Below, piece after piece: positions 9,250 through 19,017 of a DNA stretch of 64,000 nt; within the stretch, counting starts at the first letter, position 1; each line of letters opens with the position of its first letter. This stretch comes from Rhizobium sp. P32RR-XVIII (GTDB lineage Bacteria > Pseudomonadota > Alphaproteobacteria > Rhizobiales > Rhizobiaceae). Made by a program: the position numbers and the translations under genes. The stretch spans positions 806,001 to 870,000 of the forward strand of contig NZ_JABAIH010000002.1 of NCBI RefSeq assembly GCF_012641395.1, written 5' to 3'. The notes below the pieces were generated by a model that was not told the origin of the DNA, made no database searches, and was given only the letters and a program-made list of their open reading frames with translations.

Positions 9250-10485
9250 CTAGCTCCGCGTTGAAAACAGCGACGCAAGCGTCGGGCGCGACGAGGGCGC
9301 ATTTTTCAGGCTCGGCACGACCACGAGGCGCTTGACGTCGCCGCGCTTGAAGGCGGCGAGGAAGCGGCGGTAATCCTTGAAGGATATGCAGCCGTTGGAA
9401 TCGCCACGCTTGCCGAGCATGTAGGTATGGGCGAGCAAGCCGACCCGGCCGTGGATCTGCTGCGGGCCGCCGACGGGATGAAGGCGGATCGCCGCGACGC
9501 CGTGAAACAGGCTTTCGCGCATGGTGAGGTCATAGGTGTGCGGCGGCGTCGGCCCGCGCATTTTCACGTTAACATACCGCGGGTTGTCGCGCATGGCGCC
9601 AAGGCCGGAATGGGCTTCGAGCCGTTCGCCGCTGGGCAGATAGACGGTGCCGGCTGCGATATCATAGATCGCCACGCCGGCGCGGGCACCGGGCATCAGC
9701 GTCGGCTTGGCGTATGCCGGCATGTCCTCGCCGTCATCTTCCGTTCGCGCATAGGCAAGCGCGGGTTCGGCGGCCGGTTCACCCTTCGGCATGGCCGGCC
9801 GCGACATCGGCAGCGGAATGTCGGTGCCGGGCGCGAGAACGAGGCCGAAAGGCGCATCGGATGCCGCCGTCTCGGCGGAGGCGGTTTCGACCGGGGCTGC
9901 GGCCGGCGCAGGTTGGGCGGAAGCCGCGTCGGCGGCCGCCGTTGGGCCGGAGGCTGGCTCGATCGGCTTGGCGGCGGCGATCTCGGTCGGATGAGCGGGT
10001 TCCGGGAGTGGCACCGGAGCCGTGAAAGCCGCAGCGCTCGCGAGCACCTGCGCCTGCTGCCTCAATGCCGAAGCCATTTCGGCGCCGTTGTTGCGCTTGG
10101 CGAGCAGTGACAGGCCGCGGCGCTGCATGAGCGCGACCATATCCTTGGAGCTTTTCGGCGTGCTCTCGGCAACCATGCGGTCTGAAATCGTCGTCTTGCC
10201 GGGGAGGCGTGAGAACTTATCGACACGGATCAGCGGGTGTGCGCCGGTAGCCGCAGAGTGAGCCGGCTGCGGCGCGATCGCGACATCGGCGATCAAATTC
10301 GCCGCCGGCGCGCGCGGCATTGCAGAGGTGTGCATTGTTGCAACCGACGCGATCATCCAGGCGGATGCCGAGACGGCAATACCAATTGCAATAGTCCCCG
10401 GGATGACCCGGAGAAGTCTGGCTGGTCGAAAAAAAGCCCAGCCGAAAGGGTTGACGCTTTCACACGTCTCAATAGCAAACGCCAT
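9250..10485 (-). CDS. DUF2778 L,D-transpeptidase-like envelope protein
   Basis: 411 aa from the ATG at 10485 (a GTG at 10509 would add 8 residues). One membrane anchor near residues 25-50 (IPGTIAIGIAVSASAWMIA) is followed by a long Ala/Pro-rich periplasmic linker (about residues 60-250). The C-terminal DUF2778 domain carries the catalytic-type motif HTYMLGKRGDSNGCISFKDY. Its His...SNGC pattern is that of YkuD-like L,D-transpeptidases (HxxxxxxxxxxxS-x-G-C). DUF2778 proteins are thought to act on peptidoglycan or to cap it; the exact reaction is unproven. It is common in Rhizobiaceae. No operon partner. Confidence 0.85.
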   Translation of the reverse strand: MAFAIETCESVNPFGWAFFRPARLLRVIPGTIAIGIAVSASAWMIASVATMHTSAMPRAPAANLIADVAIAPQPAHSAATGAHPLIRVDKFSRLPGKTTISDRMVAESTPKSSKDMVALMQRRGLSLLAKRNNGAEMASALRQQAQVLASAAAFTAPVPLPEPAHPTEIAAAKPIEPASGPTAAADAASAQPAPAAAPVETASAETAASDAPFGLVLAPGTDIPLPMSRPAMPKGEPAAEPALAYARTEDDGEDMPAYAKPTLMPGARAGVAIYDIAAGTVYLPSGERLEAHSGLGAMRDNPRYVNVKMRGPTPPHTYDLTMRESLFHGVAAIRLHPVGGPQQIHGRVGLLAHTYMLGKRGDSNGCISFKDYRRFLAAFKRGDVKRLVVVPSLKNAPSSRPTLASLFSTRS

Positions 10486-10769
10486 ATTACTCGGTTTCCT
10501 ACGCGTCACACCGGCGCTACGAGGGACGCTTCGCCGGAGCCGCTAATGAAGCAAGAGGGCAGAAATGAGGCCCAATCACCTTAGCGGCTGTCAGGGAGCA
10601 TGACGCACTATGGTAACTAATTCCTTTACGCAATTCGCTATGTGTTCAAGAAACGGAGCCAGGTTGAGCGGATGCCTTTCTTTCTGCTTTAATATTAGCG
10701 AGACGTGTAATTCGTTCCCCCGTCTGTTATCGTCGCAAAGTGACGAATGGCTAAAAAAGGGGGAACCGA

Positions 10770-11792
10770 ATGTCTGCTGCAGTTGAATTGGGCGAAAGCG
10801 AGGTCTCACCATCCTTGCTGGTCGACGCGATGATCGCATACGGCAAGACGGCTGCGATCAAGGCTGCCATCGAACTCGATCTCTTCACGATGATCGGCAG
10901 CGGGGATCGAACGGCGGAGGCGCTCGCGGCTACGGCCGGCGGTTCCGAGCGCGGATTCCGCACCCTCTGCGACTATCTCGTCGTCAAAGGCTTCCTGACG
11001 AAGAGCGGACAAATTTACGCCCTGACACCGTCGAGCGAGGTCTTTCTCGACCGCCGTTCGCCCGCCTATATGGGGGCCGCAATTGAGTTCATGGCGGCGC
11101 CAGAAATGGTTTCGCTGTTTCTGGACGATCCGGTGGCCTATGTCCGCAACGGCGGAGCGCTGGGGCTCGCGAATATCGCGGCAGACAATCCCGTCTGGGT
11201 GAAGTTTGCCCGCGGCATGGGCGCCTTCACGGGTGGAAGTGCTGCCAGCGTTGCGGCGGAGATCAAGGCCTGGCCCTCGCCGCCGAAGAAGGTGCTGGAT
11301 ATCGCCGCCGGCCCGGGCGGCTTCGGGATCGAGATCGCCAAGGCCGTCCCTTCCGCACGGATCGTGGCCTTGGATTGGGCCTCGGTGCTGGCCTTGACCA
11401 AGGAGAACGCATCGAAGGCGGGCGTCGTGGATCGGTTCAGCTTTATTTCCGGAAGCGCCTTCGAGGTGGATTGGGGCGCGGACTACGATCTCATCCTGCT
11501 CCCGAACTTCCTGCACCATTTCGATGCCGAAACCTGCGTGGACCTCCTGAAGAAGGCTCGTGCCAGTCTCGGTGCCGGAGGCAAGGTCCTCGCCGTCGAG
11601 TTCGTGCCGAACGAGGACCGCGTTTCTCCCGATTTTCCGGCAGGATTCTCCTGGGTGATGCTGGCAACCACGCCGAAGGGTGATGCCTACACCAAGAGCG
11701 AACTGGCGGAGATGGGGCGGCAGGCCGGGTTCGGCGACATGGTCACGAAGGAACTGCTGCCGTCGCCGGCAACCATGATCACCTTTGAATAG
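10770..11792 (+). CDS. SAM-dependent O-methyltransferase, family 2 type
   Basis: 340 aa with ribosome site GGGGGAA 4 bp before the ATG. The N-terminal winged-helix dimerisation domain (residues about 15-90: AIELDLFTMI, TAEALAATAGGSERGFRTLCDYL) is typical of acetylserotonin/caffeate O-methyltransferase-like proteins. The Rossmann methyltransferase domain follows, with motif I VLDIAAGPGGFGIEIAK, the acidic ribose-binding residue in VALDW, and motif NFLHHFDAETC. The substrate is unknown; small aromatic or polyketide hydroxyls are usual for the family. It is monocistronic and convergent with phaC, leaving only 25 bp between stops. Confidence 0.88.
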   Translation: MSAAVELGESEVSPSLLVDAMIAYGKTAAIKAAIELDLFTMIGSGDRTAEALAATAGGSERGFRTLCDYLVVKGFLTKSGQIYALTPSSEVFLDRRSPAYMGAAIEFMAAPEMVSLFLDDPVAYVRNGGALGLANIAADNPVWVKFARGMGAFTGGSAASVAAEIKAWPSPPKKVLDIAAGPGGFGIEIAKAVPSARIVALDWASVLALTKENASKAGVVDRFSFISGSAFEVDWGADYDLILLPNFLHHFDAETCVDLLKKARASLGAGGKVLAVEFVPNEDRVSPDFPAGFSWVMLATTPKGDAYTKSELAEMGRQAGFGDMVTKELLPSPATMITFE

Positions 11793-11817
11793 TGGCTCTT
11801 CCGGCGAACGGTCGGCG

Positions 11818-13644
11818 CTATGCCCGCTCCATGACATAGCTGCCGGGGGCTTCCTCGATGGCGTTGAGTGCTGTGCCGCCAGGTTTGCGCCCAGGGACGC
11901 GCTTTGCGTCCTTCGCTTCGATCCAGGCCTGCCAGTGGGGCCACCAGGAGCCGCGGGTTTCTTCGGCCTTGGCGAGCCAGGCGTCGTATTCGCCCTTGGC
12001 GGGGCCGCCGGTCCAATACTGGTATTTGTTCTTGGCGGGCGGATTGACGACGCCGGCGATATGGCCCGAGCCGGCGAGCACGAAATCGACCTTGCCGCCG
12101 AAAAACCGGCTGCCGAGGAAGACCGATTTTGGGGGCGCGATATGATCTTCACGCGTCGCGATATTGTAGATCGGGATCTTCACGTCCTTGAGCGACACCG
12201 CCTTGCCGTCGAGGATCATCTCGTCGGCGGTGAGCGCATTCCTGAGATAGCAGTTGCGCAGGTAGAAGGCGTGGTTGGCGGCTGCCATGCGGGTGGAATC
12301 GGCGTTCCAGAACAAAAGGTCGAAGGGCAGCGGCATCTCGCCCTTCAGGTAGTTGTTGACGAAATACGGCCAGATCAATTCCGAGGCGCGCAGCATGTTG
12401 AAGGCGGTCGCCATCTTCGAGCCATCGAGATAGCCGGTGGCCGTCATATGGTCCTCTAGCGCTTTCAGCTGCTCCTCGTCGACGAAGACCTTGAGGTCGC
12501 CCGCATGGGTGAAATCGACCTGCGTGGTGAAAAGCGTCGCGGTTTTGATGCGCTTGTTCTTTTCCTTGGCATGGAGCGCCAGCGTCGCCGCGAGCAGCGT
12601 GCCGCCGACGCAATAGCCGATGGCGTTGACATCCTTCTCGCCGGTCGCCTTTTCGATCGTTTCCAATGCGAAATCGATGCCTTCACGGGCATAGGCCGTC
12701 CAATCCTTGGCGGCATGGCGGGCGTCGGGATTGACCCAGGAAATGACGAACACTGTCTGGCCCTGGTCGACGCACCATTTGATGAAGGATTTCTCGGGGT
12801 TGAGGTCGAGAATGTAGAATTTGTTGATCCAGGGTGGGCAGATGAGGAGAGGGCGCTTCAGCACCGTCTCCGTGGCCGGCTCATACTGGATGACCTGGCA
12901 GATCTCGTTCTGGGCGATGACCTTACCCGGTGTCAGCGCCATGTCGCGGCCGACCGCGAACTTGGTCATGTCGGTCTGGCGCAGTTTCAGGTCGCCGCCG
13001 CCTGCCACGATGTCCTCCGCCAGCATTTGCATGCCGCGCACCAGGTTTTCGCCGCTGGTTGCGACCGTTTCGCGGTAGAGCTGCGGATTGGTGGCGACGA
13101 AGTTGCTCGGCGACAGGGCGGCGGTGATCTGCTTCACGTAGAAGCCGGCCTTGTGCTTCGTGTGCTCGTCAAGTCCTTCGGTTTCTGCGACGATCTTCTC
13201 CGCCCAGTCGGCGGTGATGAGATAGATCTGGCGCAGGAAATCGAAGAAGGGGTTCTTCTGCCAATCGGGATCGGCAAAGCGCCTGTCGGGGCGTTGCGGC
13301 TCCGGCTCGGGAGACTCGCCATGCATGCGCTGCATCGAACGCATCCAAACGCCGAAATAGCTGCTCATCAACTGCGTCTGCGCCTCGAAGGTGCGGCGCG
13401 GATCGGACATCCAGTATTCGGTGACCTTGGAGAGCGTCTTGACCATGTCGGTCATCGGCGCGGCAAGCCTCTCATTGATCTCGCCGCTCTCGCGCGGGGC
13501 AAGCCAGGCGGAGGCCGCCTTGCCGAGATTCTCCAAGGCGCGGGCGATGTTCTTCGCCATCGCCTCGGGATCCTTCACGAGGTAGGGATCGAGGCTTGGT
13601 GCCTCGAAGCCTGGAGCCTTCGCCTTGTTGTCGCTGTCGGTCAC
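11818..13644 (-). CDS. phaC: Class I poly(3-hydroxyalkanoate) synthase
   Basis: 608 aa from the GTG at 13644, chosen because GGGGGAA stands 5-11 bases upstream; an ATG at 13701 has no such site. The enzyme polymerises (R)-3-hydroxyacyl-CoA into PHA granules. The N-terminal ~200 residues are the PhaC N domain. The catalytic triad is visible: Cys about 345 in the lipase-like box GYCVGG, Asp about 500 in REDHIAP, and His about 528 in GSGHIAGV. Length and the WWPHWQAW C-terminus fit class I enzymes, which act without PhaE or PhaR subunits. phaA and phaB are not nearby, as is common in rhizobia. Confidence 0.97.
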   Translation of the reverse strand: MTDSDNKAKAPGFEAPSLDPYLVKDPEAMAKNIARALENLGKAASAWLAPRESGEINERLAAPMTDMVKTLSKVTEYWMSDPRRTFEAQTQLMSSYFGVWMRSMQRMHGESPEPEPQRPDRRFADPDWQKNPFFDFLRQIYLITADWAEKIVAETEGLDEHTKHKAGFYVKQITAALSPSNFVATNPQLYRETVATSGENLVRGMQMLAEDIVAGGGDLKLRQTDMTKFAVGRDMALTPGKVIAQNEICQVIQYEPATETVLKRPLLICPPWINKFYILDLNPEKSFIKWCVDQGQTVFVISWVNPDARHAAKDWTAYAREGIDFALETIEKATGEKDVNAIGYCVGGTLLAATLALHAKEKNKRIKTATLFTTQVDFTHAGDLKVFVDEEQLKALEDHMTATGYLDGSKMATAFNMLRASELIWPYFVNNYLKGEMPLPFDLLFWNADSTRMAAANHAFYLRNCYLRNALTADEMILDGKAVSLKDVKIPIYNIATREDHIAPPKSVFLGSRFFGGKVDFVLAGSGHIAGVVNPPAKNKYQYWTGGPAKGEYDAWLAKAEETRGSWWPHWQAWIEAKDAKRVPGRKPGGTALNAIEEAPGSYVMERA

Positions 13645-13795
13645 GCTTTTCCCCCGCGGCAGCAATCGTCTCTTAATCAGTTGTACATCGTCCGCGATCA
13701 AGAAAACAAGTTCAACGCAAGCCCGCCCGTGCTATTGCTTTGTCGCTGCAACGAATTTAACAGTCGCTAAGGCTTCAGGATTTGAAAGATCTGGC

Positions 13796-14212
13796 ATGAC
13801 GACGAACCGCATCACTGGCATTGCAATCGCAACCGGCATGGCACTCGTCGCCGCGGCCGCGGCGGCGATGCTTGCCGGATGCACGTCGACGCCGGAACAG
13901 AAGGCGGCCGCCGCGGCGCGGCGAGCGCCGCCGACAGCTGTCGTCATGACGGCGACGAAGGGCGAGGAGCCGACGCAAAGCAGCCTGTCCCATTATCCGG
14001 ACGGATATCCGGGCTTTGGCGCGCCGCTGACGGCCGCAAACACGCAGATGAGCAACGAGGAAGCCGCAGGCCTTCAAAAGCAGCTTTCAGCGCTCGTCGC
14101 CCAGCGCAAGGCGGGCACCATTTCGGAAGCCGAGTATCAGCGGCGCGTGGCGGAATTCAGAAAGCTTGCCGCCGAGCACGGCGCCGACGCGCTTTCTGCA
14201 ATCGGCAATTAA
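13796..14212 (+). CDS. Small lipoprotein with SHOCT-like C-terminus
   Basis: 138 aa from the ATG at 13796. The signal sequence ends in a lipobox (AMLAGC, Cys about 29), so a lipid-anchored envelope protein is expected. After an Ala-rich stretch and a Pro/Tyr/Gly-rich segment (HYPDGYPGFGAPL), the last 45 residues (LQKQLSALVAQRKAGTISEA) resemble the SHOCT motif, a short helical pair found at the ends of unrelated proteins. Function unknown. It is divergent from phaC across a 150-bp shared promoter region. Confidence 0.75.
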   Translation: MTTNRITGIAIATGMALVAAAAAAMLAGCTSTPEQKAAAAARRAPPTAVVMTATKGEEPTQSSLSHYPDGYPGFGAPLTAANTQMSNEEAAGLQKQLSALVAQRKAGTISEAEYQRRVAEFRKLAAEHGADALSAIGN

Positions 14213-14434
14213 GGCTTGCCTGCCAGGCGATTTGGACGCAAAGCCTTCCGCAGCCGGCGGGAGAGATGAATTTCCCGATAAAATGCGTCTGTTGCGGCTG
14301 TTCGTCAAAGAATCGCCGCGTCACGAAAGTCTGATGAATACGGCCCTTGCGATTCTGAAGTTCGTGTCGCAAGCAGCCGGGAACAAACGAACTTCGAGCG
14401 CGGCCATGGTGGCCGCATTTCCATGGGGAAAGAG

Positions 14435-15652
14435 ATGGAAGAGTTTCACAAAGTCCGGCGTTTGCCGCCTTACGTTTTCGAACAGGTCAACCGTTTGAAA
14501 GCGAGCGCGCGAGCGGGCGGCGCCGATATCATCGATCTCGGCATGGGAAACCCTGATCTCCCGACACCCCAGGCGATCGTCGACAAGCTGTGCGAAGTGG
14601 TCCAGGACCCGCGCACGCATCGTTATTCTTCCTCCAAGGGTATTCCGGGCCTTCGCCGCGCGCAGGCCGCCTACTACGCCCGCCGCTTCGGCGTAAAGCT
14701 CAATCCGGATACGCAGGTCGTTGCCACGCTCGGCTCCAAGGAAGGCTTCGCCAACATGGCGCAGGCCATCACCGCGCCGGGCGACGTCGTGCTCTGCCCG
14801 AACCCGACCTATCCGATCCATGCCTTCGGCTTCCTGATGGCAGGCGGCGTGATCCGCTCGATCCCGGTCGAACCAGACGAAAGCTTCTTCCCGCCGCTGG
14901 AGCGGGCGGTTCGCCATTCGATCCCGAAGCCGCTGGCACTGGTCCTCAACTATCCGTCCAACCCGACGGCCTTCGTCGCGACGCTCGATTTCTACAAGGA
15001 CGTCATCGCCTTCGCGAAGAAGCACGACATCATCGTGCTGTCTGACCTTGCCTATTCGGAAATCTATTTCGATGGCGAGCCGCCTCCGTCGGTTCTGCAG
15101 GTGCCGGGCGCAATCGATGTCACCGTCGAGTTCACGTCGATGTCGAAGACCTTCTCCATGCCCGGCTGGCGCATGGGCTTTGCTGTCGGCAACGAGCGCC
15201 TCATCGCGGCACTGACGCGCGTGAAGTCCTATCTCGATTACGGCGCCTTCACGCCGATCCAGGTTGCCGCGACCCATGCGCTGAATGGCGACGGCTCCGA
15301 CATCGCGGAAGTGCGCAACGTCTATAAGCGCCGCCGTGACGTCATGGTCGAGAGCTTCGGCAAAGCCGGTTTCCAGGTGCCGCCTCCGGCTGCGACGATG
15401 TTTGCCTGGGCGAAGATCCCGGAAAAATTCCGTCATCTTGGCTCGCTGGAGTTTTCCAAGCTCCTCGTCGAGAAGGCGGATGTCGCGGTCGCGCCAGGTA
15501 TCGGCTTCGGCGAGCAGGGCGATGATTATGTGCGTCTCGCACTCGTGGAGAACGAGCATCGCATCCGTCAGGCCGCCCGCAACATCAAGAAGTTCCTATC
15601 GACGGCCGACGAGACGATGCATAACGTCATCTCGCTCAACGCACACCGCTGA
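14435..15652 (+). CDS. PLP-dependent class I/II aminotransferase (AlaC / LL-DAP-aminotransferase-like)
   Basis: 405 aa from the ATG at 14435 (MEEFHKVRRLPPYVF), which is preceded by GGGGAAAGAG; another ATG lies 12 bp upstream. Fold-type I signatures are the N-terminal DIIDLGMGNPDLPTP, the NYPSNPTA segment, the D-x-AYSE motif contacting PLP, and the Schiff-base lysine in SMSKTFSMPGWRMGF. An Arg in the C-terminal VRLALVENEHRIRQA binds the substrate carboxylate. It lies just upstream of hom in the same direction, which suggests amino-acid metabolism around aspartate or alanine. The substrate is not fixed; glutamate-pyruvate transamination (AlaC-like) is the leading option. Confidence 0.9.
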   Translation: MEEFHKVRRLPPYVFEQVNRLKASARAGGADIIDLGMGNPDLPTPQAIVDKLCEVVQDPRTHRYSSSKGIPGLRRAQAAYYARRFGVKLNPDTQVVATLGSKEGFANMAQAITAPGDVVLCPNPTYPIHAFGFLMAGGVIRSIPVEPDESFFPPLERAVRHSIPKPLALVLNYPSNPTAFVATLDFYKDVIAFAKKHDIIVLSDLAYSEIYFDGEPPPSVLQVPGAIDVTVEFTSMSKTFSMPGWRMGFAVGNERLIAALTRVKSYLDYGAFTPIQVAATHALNGDGSDIAEVRNVYKRRRDVMVESFGKAGFQVPPPAATMFAWAKIPEKFRHLGSLEFSKLLVEKADVAVAPGIGFGEQGDDYVRLALVENEHRIRQAARNIKKFLSTADETMHNVISLNAHR

Positions 15653-15667
15653 TACCATCACCGCAAC

Positions 15668-15691
15668 GGCAGCCGCTTTCCGGCGGCTGCC
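15668..15691 (+). promoter_or_regulatory. Intercistronic hairpin upstream of hom
   Basis: A perfect 9-bp stem GGCAGCCGC / GCGGCTGCC with a 6-base loop (TTTCCG) lies between the aminotransferase stop and hom. No T-run follows, and hom starts 27 bp downstream. It may act as an attenuator-like or mRNA-stability element rather than a full terminator. Confidence 0.4.
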
Positions 15692-15717
15692 CCTCGTAAG
15701 ACACTCAGGATCTCTCC

Positions 15718-17040
15718 ATGGCAGACGCCCTCAAAATCGGCATTGCGGGCCTTGGCACCGTTGGTGCCTCGCTCGTCCGTATCATTCAAAACCGCAGCAA
15801 CGAGCTTGCTGCAACGTGCGGACGGCCGATCGTGATTACCGGCGTTTCGGCCCGCGACAAGACGAAGGACCGTGGCCTTCACCTGACCGGCATCGAGTGG
15901 TTCGACCGGCCGGAAGAGCTGGCCGAAAAGGGCGATATCGACGTTTTCGTCGAACTGATCGGCGGCGTGAACGGCGCGGCGAACAGCTCCGTGCGCGCCG
16001 CACTCGAACGCGGTCTCCACGTGGTGACAGCCAACAAGGCGCTGCTTGCCTATCACGGCGTCGAACTGGCGAAGATCGCGGAAGAAAAAGGGACGCTGCT
16101 GAATTTCGAAGCCGCTGTGGCAGGCGGCATTCCGGTGATCAAGGCGCTGCGTGAATCGCTGACGGGTAACACGATCTCGCGCATCTACGGCATCATGAAT
16201 GGTACCTGCAATTACATCCTGACCAAGATGGAGAAGGAGGGCCTCTCCTTTGCGGACTGCCTGAAGGAAGCCCAGCGTCTCGGCTACGCCGAGGCCGATC
16301 CCGCCTTCGACATCGAGGGCAACGATACCGCGCACAAGCTCTCGATCCTGACGACGCTTGCCTTCGGCAACCAGATCGCCGCCGACGACATCTATCTCGA
16401 AGGCATCACCAACATCTCGATCGATGATATCCATGCGGCGGCCGACCTTGGCTATCGCATCAAACTGCTCGGGGTGGCGCAGCGCACCGAGACCGGTATC
16501 GAACAGCGCGTGCATCCGACCATGGTGCCGGTCGATTCCGTCATTGCTCAGGTGGACGGCGTCACCAATGCCGTGGCGATCGAATCCGACATTCTCGGCG
16601 AACTGCTAATGGTTGGCCCCGGTGCAGGCGGCAATGCGACCGCATCCGCCGTGCTCGGCGATATCGCCGATATCGCAAAGAGCCAGCCGGGCGCACAGCG
16701 CGTGCCGGTGCTCGGCCATCCGGCAAAGTCGCTCGAGCCCTACCGCAAGGCGCGGATGCAGAGCCACGAAGGAGGCTATTTCATCCGCCTCACCGTGCTC
16801 GACCGCACCGGCGTATTCGCGAGCGTCGCCACGCATATGGCGGAAAACCATATCTCGCTGGAATCGATCGTACAGCGTTCGCAGCAGCATCTGGCACCGT
16901 CGCACCACCAGACGATCATCCTGGTCACGCATGCGACCATGGAGGATTCCGTGCGCAACGCGGTCGCCGCCATCAAGGGCGAGGAGTATCTCGTCGGCGA
17001 ACCGCAGGTGATTCGCATCGAGCGCCCCAAGGAAGACTGA
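15718..17040 (+). CDS. hom: Homoserine dehydrogenase
   Basis: 440 aa. It reduces aspartate semialdehyde to homoserine with NAD(P)H, on the path to Thr, Met and Ile. The Rossmann start GIAGLGTVGASLVRII is at residues 8-23. The catalytic domain has GIMNGTCNYILTKME, and the substrate/catalytic lysine and acidic region are in AEADPAFDIEGNDTAHKL. A C-terminal ACT domain (about residues 355-440, YFIRLTVLDRTGVFA) suggests threonine feedback control. Length and order match monofunctional bacterial Hom. It is downstream of the aminotransferase. In many rhizobia glpX follows hom; here recJ follows directly. Confidence 0.97.
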   Translation: MADALKIGIAGLGTVGASLVRIIQNRSNELAATCGRPIVITGVSARDKTKDRGLHLTGIEWFDRPEELAEKGDIDVFVELIGGVNGAANSSVRAALERGLHVVTANKALLAYHGVELAKIAEEKGTLLNFEAAVAGGIPVIKALRESLTGNTISRIYGIMNGTCNYILTKMEKEGLSFADCLKEAQRLGYAEADPAFDIEGNDTAHKLSILTTLAFGNQIAADDIYLEGITNISIDDIHAAADLGYRIKLLGVAQRTETGIEQRVHPTMVPVDSVIAQVDGVTNAVAIESDILGELLMVGPGAGGNATASAVLGDIADIAKSQPGAQRVPVLGHPAKSLEPYRKARMQSHEGGYFIRLTVLDRTGVFASVATHMAENHISLESIVQRSQQHLAPSHHQTIILVTHATMEDSVRNAVAAIKGEEYLVGEPQVIRIERPKED

Positions 17041-17070
17041 GTCTCTGGAGAGCGACTTGCCCGAGCGAGG

Positions 17071-17093
17071 CGGACGCGGTGCTTTCGCGTCCG
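17071..17093 (+). terminator. Hairpin between hom and recJ
   Basis: A perfect 8-bp GC-rich stem CGGACGCG / CGCGTCCG with a 7-base loop lies 30 bp after the hom stop. The usual T-run is missing, so termination is likely weak or Rho-aided. Confidence 0.5.
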
Positions 17094-17193
17094 TCCACAG
17101 CTAAGGCGAGCCCCCATGCCCAAAACCGTTGTGTGCTCCTCCAAAGCCGCATAAATCTGCCCGTACCGTCCAGTCCCGGAGCGGTGACAAGCG

Positions 17194-19017
17194 ATGGCGA
17201 TCAGTGAGGGCATGGTGGACATAGCCGCCGATCCGGTGCAACGGGCGTTTCTGGGGGTGGAGAAATCCGCGCTCGATAATCGCTGGGTATCGCGCCTGGA
17301 TCAGGCCGCCCAGAACCGCGCGCTGGCGATGTCCCAGATGCACGGTTTGCCAGACCTCATTGCGCGAGTGCTTGCTGGCCGGGGTGTCGGGGTCGACGAG
17401 GCCGTCGAGTTTCTCGATCCGACGATCCGCAGCCTGATGCCCGATCCCTATACGCTGACGGATTGCGAGAAGGCGGCAAAGCGCCTTGTCGAGGCGATTA
17501 GGCGCGGCGAGAACGTCGCGATCTTCGGCGACTATGATGTCGACGGTGCGGCCTCCTCAGCGCTGATGTACCGCTTCCTCACGCATTTCGGCGTGAAGGC
17601 CAATATCTACATTCCCGATCGCATCTTCGAAGGCTACGGACCCAACCCGGCGGCAATCAACCAGCTGATCGACAACGGTGCCCAGCTGATCGTGACCGTC
17701 GATTGCGGGTCGACCAGCATCGAGGCTCTGGCGGCCGCCGAAAAGCGGAATATCGACGTCGTCGTCATCGATCACCACCAGGTGACGCATGAGCTGCCGC
17801 ATTGCCACGCGCTGGTGAACCCCAACCGCGAAGACGATCTTTCGGGGCAGGGGCATCTCTGCGCCGCGGGCGTCGTGTTCCTTGTCCTTGTCGCGACGCT
17901 GAGGCTGCTGCGGGAAGCCGGCGACAAGCGCATTCTGGCGATCGACCTGCTGAAATGGCTGGATATCGTGGCGCTGGCGACGGTCTGCGATGTCGTGCCG
18001 CTCAAAGGATTGAACCGGGCCTATGTCGTGAAGGGACTGGTTGCCGCGCGCCACCAGACCAATCCAGGGCTTGCGGCGCTCTTCCGCAAGGCCGGGCTTT
18101 CCGGGCCGGTGAGCCCCTATCATTTCGGCTTCCTCATTGGCCCGCGCATCAATGCCGGCGGCCGTATCGGCGATGCCGCGCTCGGCAGCAGGCTGCTGAC
18201 GCTCGATGATGCCGGCGAGGCGGAGGTGATCGCCCAGCGGCTGGACGAGCTCAATCGCGAACGCCAGGCCATGGAAGCGGCGATGCTGCAGGAAGCCGAG
18301 GCAGAGGCGCATGCCGAATACGGTGATGGCGAGGGCGCTTCCGTGATCGTCACCGCCGGAGACAAGTGGCATCCGGGCATCGTCGGGCTGCTGGCGGCAC
18401 GTCTGAAGGAGAAATTCAAGCGCCCGGCCTTTGCCATCGCCTTCGATCCGTCCGGCCGTGGAACAGGCTCCGGCCGCTCGATCAACGGTTTCGACATGGG
18501 CAGGATGGTGCGCGCGGCGGTCGATGAGGGTCTGCTTCTCAAGGGAGGCGGCCATGCGATGGCCGCAGGCTTGACGGTCGAGCGGGAAAAACTCGGAGCG
18601 CTGCGCAATTTCTTTACCGAGCGGGCCGAGAAAACCGTATCCGCACTGGTCGCCAACGAGACCCTGAAGATCGACGGTGCGATCGGCGCCAGCGGCGCCA
18701 CCATCGACCTGATCGACCGGCTGGAAACGGCCGGACCCTATGGCTCAGGGCATTCGCAGCCGGTCTTCGCCGTGCCGGCGCACCGGCTGCGCGACGCGCG
18801 GATGGTCGGCGAGAGGCATGTGAAGGTGACGCTCGAGGCTATGGACGGCGCCCGCCTCGACGGCATCGCCTTCCGGGCGGTGGACACCTCGCTCGGCAAC
18901 CTGCTGCTCAATTCCCGCGGAGCAAATCTCCACGTCGCGGGAATGCTCGGCGCTGACCACTATCAGGGAGCGCGCCGCATCCAGCTGCGCGTCTGCGACG
19001 CGGCGCCGGCGCGATAG
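17194..19017 (+). CDS. recJ: Single-stranded-DNA-specific exonuclease RecJ
   Basis: 607 aa from the ATG at 17194; an ATG at 17212 (MVDIAADP) with GAGG just before it is an alternative. RecJ degrades ssDNA 5' to 3' in recombination and mismatch repair. DHH-family motifs are visible: I/II IFGDYDVDGAASSAL, III VIDHHQVTH (DHH), and IV in WLDIVALATVCDVVPL. The DHHA1 part has GGRIGDAALGSRLL and the GGGHAMAAGL motif (SGGHAxAAG type). The C-terminal OB region (about residues 500-607) is complete. Its stop abuts the stop of the convergent rfbA with no spacer. Confidence 0.96.
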   Translation: MAISEGMVDIAADPVQRAFLGVEKSALDNRWVSRLDQAAQNRALAMSQMHGLPDLIARVLAGRGVGVDEAVEFLDPTIRSLMPDPYTLTDCEKAAKRLVEAIRRGENVAIFGDYDVDGAASSALMYRFLTHFGVKANIYIPDRIFEGYGPNPAAINQLIDNGAQLIVTVDCGSTSIEALAAAEKRNIDVVVIDHHQVTHELPHCHALVNPNREDDLSGQGHLCAAGVVFLVLVATLRLLREAGDKRILAIDLLKWLDIVALATVCDVVPLKGLNRAYVVKGLVAARHQTNPGLAALFRKAGLSGPVSPYHFGFLIGPRINAGGRIGDAALGSRLLTLDDAGEAEVIAQRLDELNRERQAMEAAMLQEAEAEAHAEYGDGEGASVIVTAGDKWHPGIVGLLAARLKEKFKRPAFAIAFDPSGRGTGSGRSINGFDMGRMVRAAVDEGLLLKGGGHAMAAGLTVEREKLGALRNFFTERAEKTVSALVANETLKIDGAIGASGATIDLIDRLETAGPYGSGHSQPVFAVPAHRLRDARMVGERHVKVTLEAMDGARLDGIAFRAVDTSLGNLLLNSRGANLHVAGMLGADHYQGARRIQLRVCDAAPAR

